Source: Bacteroidales bacterium
GTDB taxonomy: Bacteria; Bacteroidota; Bacteroidia; Bacteroidales; UBA1402
Length of the DNA stretch: 5,069 bases
Direction: 5' to 3'
Assembly: GCA_003506275.1 (NCBI GenBank)
Contig: DOBD01000008.1
Span: 3,597 to 8,665 of the forward strand
The notes beneath the pieces are model-generated. The model made no database searches. It was not told the origin of the DNA and saw only the letters and a program-made list of their open reading frames with translations. Positions 1 to 5,069 of the stretch are shown piece by piece. Position numbers and translations under genes: made by a program. Numbering within the stretch: the stretch's first letter is position 1; the number at the start of each line of letters is the position of its first letter.

Positions 1-293
1 ATGAACAGGCTGGTAAACAGGGCATAATACAACCAACGTTTCTTGTTGAAGAAGCGTGGCATGAGTACCAGTAAGTTGACATAAAAGGCGATGACCATGA
101 AGATGTTGTTGACCACCATGGGAAGGGGCATGGGTAATCTGAAGATGCCTGAATGGGGTTCTGATCCGAATCGTGGTCTGAAAAGCAGGGGTAGTGAGAA
201 GAAAGCCAGCCAGATCAGTCCATGCATGAACATCTTGAACAGGAGTTTTCCCGTTCTTCCTTCACGTTCGGATTGGCCAGTAGTCTGTATCAT
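1..293 (-). CDS. Sensor histidine kinase, LytS/YehU type, N-terminal part (cut by left edge)
   Basis: The minus strand reads open from an ATG at 293 to the edge, giving 97 residues; an in-frame TGA lies just upstream of the start. After a polar N-terminus come a hydrophobic segment at about residues 22-38 (GLIWLAFFSLPLLF), a polar loop, a second segment at about 60-78 (IFMVIAFYVNLLVLMP), the basic stretch RFFNKKRW, and the start of a third segment. This order, including the Y-x-N-L-L-V-L-x-P-R-F-x-x-K-K pattern, is typical of the membrane part of Bacteroidota kinases with His_kinase (PF06580) domains. Such kinases usually signal to a LytTR-type regulator encoded next to them, which would lie off the left edge. 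The catalytic domain is not in the window, so the family call rests on the membrane region alone. A weak -7-like box (GATATTTG, 311-318) lies upstream without a -33 box. Another integral membrane protein is possible. Confidence 0.68.
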   Translation of the reverse strand, partial: MIQTTGQSEREGRTGKLLFKMFMHGLIWLAFFSLPLLFRPRFGSEPHSGIFRLPMPLPMVVNNIFMVIAFYVNLLVLMPRFFNKKRWLYYALFTSLF

Positions 294-441
294 AGACAAT
301 CAGTTGAACACAAATATCGGTTAAAATCCCGAATGTTGATACGTTTGCGGGTAGATGGCCCTTTTTTTATGATGACTGGTTATGCTTGGACACCAAAATC
401 GGCCAAAGGTTAAAAGGTGTCTAAAAAAAGAAGGGGTTTTG

Positions 442-449
442 TACCTTTG
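442..449 (+). promoter_or_regulatory. Candidate -7 box for the B3/B4-domain gene
   Basis: TACCTTTG matches the Bacteroidota -7 consensus TAnnTTTG exactly. It would place transcription start near 456, leaving a leader of about 40 nt before the ATG at 496. No TTTG or TTG lies about 19-21 bp upstream; an A-rich stretch (TAAAAAAAGAA) occupies that region instead. The call rests on the -7 box and its position alone. Confidence 0.5.
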
Positions 450-466
450 TTGGCATTGATTGACTC

Positions 467-499
467 ATGTCATACCTTCATCCGGCTACTAGCGAATGA
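467..499 (+). CDS. Possible 10-codon leader ORF overlapping the next start codon
   Basis: ATG at 467 opens a short frame encoding MSYLHPATSE. It ends in a TGA that shares the ATGA sequence (496-499) with the start codon of the B3/B4-domain gene. It lies downstream of the putative -7 box, so it would be in the mRNA leader. An ATGA overlap is the usual arrangement for translational coupling. The peptide has no run of a single regulatory amino acid and I see no attenuator hairpin. There is no Shine-Dalgarno sequence for either start. It may be chance. Confidence 0.25.
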   Translation: MSYLHPATSE

Positions 500-1179
500 T
501 ACCAACCATCTACATCGAACCAGCCATTGCTGCCGCTTCTCCGGCCTATACCTGTGCCTGGTTGACGGCCAGGGTCACCAACAAACCCACCTCTGAGACC
601 TTATGGAACGAACTGGGTGCTATCTGTCAGGCATTTCTGACGGATGCTTCGCTGGAGACCCTCACTAAACAAGGGCCCATACTGGCCATGCGACAACTCT
701 ACAAGAAGTTAGGCAAGGATCCAAACCGATACAGGCCGTCTGCTGAAGCGTTGTGTCGGCGTCTGTTGTTAGGCAAGGAATTGTACAGGATCAATGGATT
801 GGTGGACATCATTAACGGTCTATCCATCCGGACAGGTTTCTCTATCGGGGGATTCGATGCCGACAAGGTGGAAGGCTCTCTGACTATTGGTGTGGGACGC
901 GCTGGCGAACCCTTCGAAGCCATTGGAAGGGGTATCCTCAACATTGAAGGTCTGCCGGTTTACCGGGATGCCAAGGGCGCCATCGGAACACCCACCAGTG
1001 ATGTGGAGCGCACCAAGTTAAGCCTGGAGACCACCCGGCTTTTGCTGATTCTCCACTCCGCAGGTGGTCCTGAGGGATTGGAGGAGGCTTTACGGGAAGC
1101 GAGGCGCTTGTTGGTGGACTACTCGGAGGCTGTTGATATCGAGGAGGGTTTCTGTTCTTATTGCCCCGTTAGAAGCTAA
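496..1179 (+). CDS. Free-standing B3/B4 tRNA-binding domain protein (PheT-related)
   Basis: This 227-residue protein resembles the B3/B4 domain of phenylalanyl-tRNA synthetase beta subunit, known there for clearing mischarged Tyr-tRNA(Phe), and belongs with the stand-alone COG3382-type proteins. Visible hallmarks are RPSAEALCRR (80-89), INGLVDIINGLSI (99-111), the glycine-rich SIGGFDADKVEGS (116-128), GEPFEAIGRG (137-146), and GLPVYRDAKGAIGTPTSDVERT (152-173) in the core. No anticodon-binding, catalytic or B1/B5 domains are present, and there is no signal peptide or membrane segment, so it is probably cytoplasmic. The family knowledge suggests tRNA or aminoacyl-tRNA binding, perhaps trans-editing; the substrate is not known from sequence. 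The ATG at 496 is chosen because the protein reads into a hydrophobic strand (IPTIYIEP) at once; no Shine-Dalgarno sequence precedes it. The 3' end overlaps the convergent gene by 11 bp, and the tail contains a CSYC motif (220-223). Confidence 0.82.
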   Translation: MIPTIYIEPAIAAASPAYTCAWLTARVTNKPTSETLWNELGAICQAFLTDASLETLTKQGPILAMRQLYKKLGKDPNRYRPSAEALCRRLLLGKELYRINGLVDIINGLSIRTGFSIGGFDADKVEGSLTIGVGRAGEPFEAIGRGILNIEGLPVYRDAKGAIGTPTSDVERTKLSLETTRLLLILHSAGGPEGLEEALREARRLLVDYSEAVDIEEGFCSYCPVRS

Positions 1180-3481
1180 GCGTCGTGTTTTTGTTGGTCA
1201 AGGTGAAACTTTTTTTCAAGCTGCCCCCCGTGTAGCTGCCCCCTGTGTAATACCCGTTGACAACTGTTCCTGTGCTGCTGCCCCCAACATAGAGGGAGTA
1301 GGTAACGCCTGTAGTGAGTTGAGGAGACGAGATTACCATGTAATAGGCACTACGTAGGGGTTTTAGGGTGAGCAGATCATTGCCGTCGGCATCCTGCAGG
1401 TGTACCAGGTTGGTGCCTATGCTGCTGGATTTAACCAAGATGGAGTATTGAGTGGAACTGCTTGAGGTGCTCTGGATCATATTGCCTGAATTTGGGCCTG
1501 TTACGGCCAGCAAGCCGCCGGTGATTTGAAAGGTTCCGTTGTAATCCATGCCCACTTCCGGTTGTGATGAAGGACCTTGTACGATGACAGTGCCACCGCT
1601 CATGGCAATGTTGCCGTTGCTGTCCAATCCATCCCCCGATGTGGTGCTGGTAAAGATCTTTCCACCTTTCAGGTAGAGGTAGCTTCCGTCATTCTGCTCA
1701 CCTCCGTTGCCTTTGGTGGCATTGAAGCAATCATCGCTGGAAATGATGGATACGTCACCGTCATTAACGGTCAGCAAGGGGGCTTCAATCCCTTCCGTGC
1801 TCTTGTTGATGGCGGTGGTGCCTCCGTTGATTGTCACGGAGACGTCCGACTTCAGGCCATCATCGGTTGAACTGATGGTATAGTTGCCTTGGTGGATGGT
1901 CAAGGCGCCATTAGCTTTGATGGCTTTCGCCTCTGCATAGGTGCCGTTGTCTTCCCTCTGACCCGTTGATGCTGTGATGGTAATCTTGCTTCCCTTGGTC
2001 GTTACCGACAGGGTTGGCCCTTGTGTGGGAAGACCCAGGGTTAACGTGCCGTCGGTTTTGATGCCCTTGCCGCCTGCACCAGAGCTGGTCAGATTGATCG
2101 TGCCGCCTTGGAGGGAGACGGCCTGATTGCTGCTCAAGCAGCAGGCGGTGTAGGCATCGGCAACGCCTGTACTGTTGGTGTATTTGGCGCCCCCACCTGA
2201 AGTGGTGACCTTGAGCGAGCCGGCTGTCATGACAAGGGTGCCATCTGATGAAACACCTCGTCCAGCCAGACCGGTACAGGTGATGTCAAGGGTGGCTCCA
2301 TTCAGGCTTAGATTAGCGTCGCATTTGATGGCCGTGCAATACGATGGATCGAAGCGACCGCTCACACCCGTCGTTTGCAATACGGCGGCTCCGCTGGTGA
2401 CTACGGTGATGGTGCCACCGGATAATGTCATGTCCAGTTTGCTCTTCAATCCCTTGGCTTGGGCGCCGTTTATCGTTAGGTGCAGGTTGCCACCGCTTAC
2501 CAACAGGCAGCTGTCTGTTGCTATCCCCTTGACGTCATTGGAGGGGAGGACCAGTGTCACCTGTCCACCGGATTGGATGTAGGAACCGGCATCCGCATCG
2601 ATACCATCTCCGTTCGCTCTTATCGTTAAAACGCCTCCTGACACCCTCACGCCATCGTTGGCATGCAGGCCGTCCTTGGTGGCTGAAACGACCGTCAGGT
2701 TGCCTGCAGCCAGGAGAAAGGCATCGTCGGTGCTGATGCCGTGTGCCTCAATACCGGTGCCGGTTACTGACAGTGAGCCTTCTCCCTTGATGGTGAGGTC
2801 GCCTTCACTGAAGAGGGCTGCTTTCTGGTCTTCTGCTATTCCTTCGCTGCTGGTTGGCGGCGATGCATAGATGAGGCCATCGGCCAGGCTGTTGTTGGTT
2901 TGTGCCGGCAGCACGATGGTGGTACTCTTCCTAGATTGTGCGTTGATGGCCGGTCCGCTGGGGTTGGCCAGTTGCAGGTTGTTGAGAACGAGGGTGGCGT
3001 TTTGGGTACCATAACGCTTGAAACAACCGTTGTCCGAATGGCCTTCCAGGACAAACACCAGGGGACCTTCCAGCTGGCCTGCATCGATGGTGACCAAGGC
3101 CCCATCAATGTGGACGTCCATATCAGCCAATTCCAGGGGAAGGTTTACCGTAGCGTTGTCACCTTGGTAGTGTACCTTGATGGTGTCAGTGACGACGCTT
3201 GGAGACAAGCTGTCTATCTTGCTCAAGGGGATGGCGCGTGTGTTGCCGGTTTGATGCAGGAGAAGCGTATCGTGCCCGGTGCCAAAGGTCAGACTGTCCA
3301 AGGCTGCCGTCGGAGCTGTCAGAATAACCCTGTTCGTTTGATGTATCTGTATGGCTTCTTGGCTGCTTTGCCCATGAACTGTCAAGAGTCCAGCGGTACT
3401 CGCCAGCAAAGGTAGAGCCACCTTTGTACTAGTTTTTATGAGTGTCTTAAGGCCGTGGCCTCGTTTGATTATACCTGGCAT
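1169..3481 (-). CDS. Exported DUF4353-type carbohydrate-binding-like beta-helix protein
   Basis: The protein has 770 residues. A signal peptide is visible: basic start (K6, R7, K12, K16, K20), hydrophobic core VALPLLASTAGLLT (21-34), likely cleavage after VHG37. Residues 60-95 hold the LDSLTF and KIDSLSP motifs common near the N-terminus of Bacteroidota surface proteins. From about 120 to 660 runs a DUF4353 (Cthe_2159-like) region, with at least 15 coils of the form D-G-(I/L)-x-(A/S)-D-x-x-(L/V)-x-(L/V)-x-G-G-x-(L/I)-x-V, for example at 269, 291, 407, 540 and 616. The founding family member is a parallel beta-helix that binds acidic plant polysaccharides; the ligand here is unknown. A C-terminal module (about 680-770) with SSPQLTTGVTYSLYVGG and YTGGS repeats ends the protein, with no obvious type IX sorting tail or lipobox. 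Start: I prefer the ATG at 3481, preceded by CAAAAAAGG; a TTG at 3499 with GAGG four bases upstream would add six residues. It follows the hydrolase gene after 76 bp. Confidence 0.83.
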   Translation of the reverse strand: MPGIIKRGHGLKTLIKTSTKVALPLLASTAGLLTVHGQSSQEAIQIHQTNRVILTAPTAALDSLTFGTGHDTLLLHQTGNTRAIPLSKIDSLSPSVVTDTIKVHYQGDNATVNLPLELADMDVHIDGALVTIDAGQLEGPLVFVLEGHSDNGCFKRYGTQNATLVLNNLQLANPSGPAINAQSRKSTTIVLPAQTNNSLADGLIYASPPTSSEGIAEDQKAALFSEGDLTIKGEGSLSVTGTGIEAHGISTDDAFLLAAGNLTVVSATKDGLHANDGVRVSGGVLTIRANGDGIDADAGSYIQSGGQVTLVLPSNDVKGIATDSCLLVSGGNLHLTINGAQAKGLKSKLDMTLSGGTITVVTSGAAVLQTTGVSGRFDPSYCTAIKCDANLSLNGATLDITCTGLAGRGVSSDGTLVMTAGSLKVTTSGGGAKYTNSTGVADAYTACCLSSNQAVSLQGGTINLTSSGAGGKGIKTDGTLTLGLPTQGPTLSVTTKGSKITITASTGQREDNGTYAEAKAIKANGALTIHQGNYTISSTDDGLKSDVSVTINGGTTAINKSTEGIEAPLLTVNDGDVSIISSDDCFNATKGNGGEQNDGSYLYLKGGKIFTSTTSGDGLDSNGNIAMSGGTVIVQGPSSQPEVGMDYNGTFQITGGLLAVTGPNSGNMIQSTSSSSTQYSILVKSSSIGTNLVHLQDADGNDLLTLKPLRSAYYMVISSPQLTTGVTYSLYVGGSSTGTVVNGYYTGGSYTGGSLKKSFTLTNKNTTLSF
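1220..1249 (-). repeat. Two-copy 15-bp tandem repeat encoding YTGGS twice
   Basis: Two adjacent 15-bp units (1220-1234 and 1235-1249) differ at one base: GCTGCCCCCCGTGTA and GCTGCCCCCTGTGTA. On the minus strand they encode YTGGS-YTGGS near the C-terminus of the beta-helix protein (residues 745-754). The unit is a multiple of three, so copy-number change would keep the frame. It looks like a small slippage duplication within a Gly/Ser/Tyr-rich linker. Confidence 0.8.
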
Positions 3482-3557
3482 CCTTTTTTGACGGAGCAAG
3501 TTACCTCATGCTGGCTGATTAGCCTAGTCTGGCTGTTGAAAGGAGGTTTTTTGTCGG

Positions 3558-4562
3558 TCAATGTTGTGGGGTCGAAGGGGGGCTGGTTTTTTCAAGAAAG
3601 TTCTGCAGGTGCTTCATGAACAGTTTCGGTGATTCCATCACGGTGAAATGTCCGGCTTCAGGTAGCAGTTGTATGGAGGCTTCCGGGCAGAGGGCGGCCA
3701 GTCGGTGCATGGCTTTTTTGTTTTCCGTATAATCGTACTGGCCGATCAATAGCAGCAAGGGAGGGTGTTGGGTCTGACGGGCGAGCAGACTGTCGGCTTG
3801 GTCGCCGATGAAAGCGTCGGTTTCCGGGTTGACCCATTGCCAGGCCTGCCAGTCATCAATCATCCGTTCCAGCTTGTCTTTGATGTGGCGATAACGTTTT
3901 CCGCTGATGCGCCGCATGCCTTGTTTCCATTCGGCTTTCAAGGCATCCATGCCTCTGGCTGCGTTTTCTTTAGCTTGCAAACGATTGCTCGCAAAAACGG
4001 TGTCGTTGTAGATCCTGACAACCTCGGGAGGTACCGATGAACGATCAGGAATGTGACTCAAGGCGCCAGAGGAAATGGTGGCCGAGTGTACACGTTCAGG
4101 GTAGAGGGCTGTGAATTCGGTGATAACCCTTCCTCCCAGTGAAACACCGACCAAGTGGGCCTTTTGGATGGACAATTTATCCATCAGTGCTGCCAGATCG
4201 TCAGCGTGCAGGTACCCAAAACCGACTTCAGGCACATCGGACAGTCCATATCCCCTGAGGTCGTACCGAACCACGTAATGATTCCTGGACAGCGGTTTGA
4301 ACACCTTGTCCCACATGCGTCTGTCCGTACCGTACCCGTGTAGCAAGATAAGGGTGTCGCCTTGACCGGCTGTTTCATAATACAGCCTGCAGGTGAGACT
4401 GTTCGGTGACATGGTGTAGACACCCGACAGGACGTTGGGTGTGACCGTGGGAACGTCAGCATACCCCGTCGTTCCTTTTGGTTGACAAGCCAGGCAGGCA
4501 ACCAGGGGTAGCGCTATCAGTGTCAAGTGTAAACAATGCATGGTGCTTGGGTGGGTGGTCAT
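3558..4562 (-). CDS. Alpha/beta-hydrolase fold lipoprotein
   Basis: This 334-residue protein has all alpha/beta-hydrolase landmarks: oxyanion-hole segment LLHGYG (H75-G76), RYDLRGYGLSD (99-109), nucleophile elbow GVSLGG with S141, the acid in LLIGQYDYTE (D277), and the histidine in EAGHFTVMESP (H305). A cap region (about 170-260) separates the two halves. It should hydrolyse a small ester, lactone or amide; sequence does not give the substrate, although the closest general resemblance is to enol-lactonase/esterase-type monomeric hydrolases. The N-terminus has a hydrophobic run ending in a lipobox, LVAC (C23), with a second cysteine at C26 (LAC), so it is probably a lipoprotein. The signal has no Lys or Arg before the hydrophobic run, which is unusual. 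The ATG at 4562 is chosen over the ATG at 4541, eight codons in, as an AGGA lies about 13 bases upstream; both retain the lipobox. The frame stays open upstream through the tRNA gene, but that extension is not credible. Confidence 0.85.
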   Translation of the reverse strand: MTTHPSTMHCLHLTLIALPLVACLACQPKGTTGYADVPTVTPNVLSGVYTMSPNSLTCRLYYETAGQGDTLILLHGYGTDRRMWDKVFKPLSRNHYVVRYDLRGYGLSDVPEVGFGYLHADDLAALMDKLSIQKAHLVGVSLGGRVITEFTALYPERVHSATISSGALSHIPDRSSVPPEVVRIYNDTVFASNRLQAKENAARGMDALKAEWKQGMRRISGKRYRHIKDKLERMIDDWQAWQWVNPETDAFIGDQADSLLARQTQHPPLLLLIGQYDYTENKKAMHRLAALCPEASIQLLPEAGHFTVMESPKLFMKHLQNFLEKTSPPSTPQH

Positions 4563-4626
4563 TGTTGGGCAGCGTCCTGTAGGCGCTGTAGTCACTGAAT
4601 CAAGGTGGACTGTGACGGTCGGATAC

Positions 4627-4664
4627 AAAAAACGTCCCTGGTAATGCGGATAACCAGGGACGTT
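4627..4664 (-). terminator. Intrinsic terminator of the tRNA-Lys gene
   Basis: A perfect 12-bp inverted repeat (AACGTCCCTGGT at 4631-4642 and its complement at 4653-4664) encloses a 10-nt loop. On the minus strand the stem runs straight into six T residues (complement of 4627-4632). It begins only 8 bp past the tRNA 3' end. There is no T run on the other side, so it works in the minus direction only. It would largely separate the tRNA transcript from the hydrolase gene. Confidence 0.9.
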
Positions 4665-4672
4665 CGTTCCGG

Positions 4673-4745
4673 TGATCCGCCTGGGGCTCGAACCCAGGAC
4701 CCCAACATTAAAAGTGTTGTGCTCTACCAGCTGAGCTAGCGAATC
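4673..4745 (-). tRNA. tRNA-Lys (anticodon UUU)
   Basis: The minus strand folds as a canonical 73-nt tRNA. Acceptor GATTCGC pairs with GCGGATC (one T-G wobble), the D-arm is GCTC/GAGC with an AGCTGGTA loop, the anticodon arm is CAACA/TGTTG with loop CTTTTAA, the variable loop is GGGTC, and the T-arm is CTGGG/CCCAG with loop TTCGAGC. The anticodon TTT (4710-4712) reads the Lys codons AAA and AAG. The discriminator is A and the next bases are CCG, so the 3' CCA is not fully encoded and must be added after transcription. The gene stands alone between its own promoter and terminator. Confidence 0.97.
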
Positions 4746-4775
4746 TGACCTATGTGCGCTTCTGAAAAGCGAGTG

Positions 4776-4806
4776 CAAAGATACATACTCTGACCAAAAG
4801 CGCAAA
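4776..4806 (-). promoter_or_regulatory. Bacteroidota-type promoter for tRNA-Lys
   Basis: On the minus strand a -33 box TTTG (complement of 4803-4806) and a -7 box TATCTTTG (complement of 4776-4783) are separated by exactly 19 bp. Both match the primary sigma factor consensus of Bacteroidota (TTTG, then TAnnTTTG). Transcription would start near 4769, about 24 nt before the tRNA 5' end. An AT-rich stretch lies upstream. This is the clearest promoter in the window. Confidence 0.82.
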
Positions 4807-4917
4807 ATTATCCCTTTATTTTTTGGAAAAAACCCGTTTGGGAAAAGGTAAGTATATGGCATACATGTTATTATTGTTACTCTCAATAAGGGCTACAACC
4901 AACTTGGACCTTTTTCT

Positions 4918-4925
4918 TATCTTTG
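4918..4925 (+). promoter_or_regulatory. Candidate -7 box for ettA
   Basis: TATCTTTG matches the Bacteroidota -7 consensus TAnnTTTG and is identical to the box of the divergent tRNA promoter. It would give a leader of about 60 nt before the ATG at 4992. No TTTG is present 19-21 bp upstream, so the -33 element is missing or degenerate. Confidence 0.5.
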
Positions 4926-4991
4926 TGGAGCGTAACGGAGAAGGCCTGCAGGCTGTCTATCCTCCGTCCGCACTAACAGCAGTAACGTACT

Positions 4992-5069
4992 ATGGCAGAC
5001 GATAAAAAAATCATTTTTTCCATGGTGGGAGTCAGCAAGGTCTTTCCACCTCAAAAACAAGTATTGAAA
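4992..5069 (+). CDS. ettA: ABC-F ATPase, energy-dependent translational throttle EttA (N-terminal 26 residues)
   Basis: The ATG at 4992 opens a frame to the right edge. Its residues (MADDKKIIFSMVGVSKVF, then PPQKQVLK) match the start of EttA, whose E. coli form begins with a similar segment around VGKVVPPKR-x-IL before the first ABC domain. EttA belongs to the ABC-F family: soluble proteins with two ABC domains that bind the ribosomal E site and gate entry into elongation according to the ATP/ADP ratio. The Walker A motif and everything after it lie beyond the edge, so ATPase completeness cannot be judged. No Shine-Dalgarno sequence precedes the start, which is normal for this phylum. The leader contains a 6-bp inverted repeat (4935-4940 with 4962-4967). 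Confidence 0.85.
   Translation, partial: MADDKKIIFSMVGVSKVFPPQKQVLK

Noticed and set aside
311..318. Minus-strand GATATTTG as a promoter for the histidine kinase
   Set aside because: It misses the first T of TAnnTTTG, has no -33 box at the right distance, and would leave only about 11 nt of leader; too weak to list.
350..367. GGG/CCC pairing followed by seven T residues on the plus strand
   Set aside because: The stem is only about three pairs and no plus-strand gene lies upstream of it, so a terminator makes no sense.
91..413. Two plus-strand frames (77 and 63 residues) at the left end
   Set aside because: They lie mainly antisense to the histidine kinase N-terminus or in the divergent intergenic region, and lack recognisable features.
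2175..2582. Plus-strand frame of 135 residues
   Set aside because: Antisense shadow of the repetitive Gly/Asp-rich coding region, with composition explained by the opposite strand.
2900..3415. Plus-strand frame of 171 residues
   Set aside because: It lies wholly inside the beta-helix gene on the other strand and shows no domain, signal or promoter; it is an antisense shadow.
3508..3540. Repeated CTGGCTG and AGCC/GGCT pairing between the hydrolase and beta-helix genes
   Set aside because: The possible stem is four pairs with no T run, so neither a terminator nor an operator can be supported.
3558..4886. A 442-residue version of the hydrolase starting at 4886
   Set aside because: Its first 108 codons run through the tRNA-Lys gene, its promoter and its terminator; the protein-like part begins only at the lipoprotein signal near 4562.
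1..5069. CRISPR array, insertion sequence, prophage or defence island
   Set aside because: No spaced direct repeats, transposase or integrase motifs, or tRNA-end duplication suggesting an attachment site were found on either strand.

Overview
The window looks like chromosomal DNA from a member of the Bacteroidota, probably Bacteroidales. Three things point there. Several intergenic regions carry the TAnnTTTG -7 promoter box of this phylum, once with a TTTG -33 box at 19 bp. Shine-Dalgarno sequences are largely absent. The protein types also fit: a LytS/YehU-like histidine kinase, a secreted beta-helix protein of the DUF4353 type, and EttA. I cannot name the genus.

Layout, left to right. At 1-293 (minus) is the N-terminal end of a membrane sensor histidine kinase that runs off the left edge. 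A divergent intergenic region of about 200 bp follows, with a -7-like box and a 10-codon upstream ORF. At 496-1179 (plus) is a free-standing B3/B4-domain protein, related to the editing domain of phenylalanyl-tRNA synthetase beta. It meets, tail to tail with an 11-bp overlap, a large minus-strand gene (1169-3481) for an exported, repetitive beta-helix protein. Upstream of that on the same strand is an alpha/beta-hydrolase with a lipoprotein-like N-terminus (3558-4562). Next comes a tRNA-Lys(UUU) gene on the minus strand (4673-4745) with a strong intrinsic terminator and a well-matched promoter. Finally, the first 26 codons of ettA (plus) run off the right edge.

The hydrolase and the beta-helix protein lie in the same direction, 76 bp apart, and both appear to be exported, so they may form a small cell-envelope transcription unit. 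The B3/B4 protein, tRNA-Lys and EttA all touch on translation but do not form an operon. The kinase presumably continues, perhaps with a LytTR response regulator, beyond the left edge.

I see no CRISPR array, insertion sequence, phage gene or recognisable defence system. The most notable items are the solo B3/B4 protein with its possible leader ORF and convergent overlap, and the 15-coil beta-helix protein paired with a lipoprotein hydrolase.
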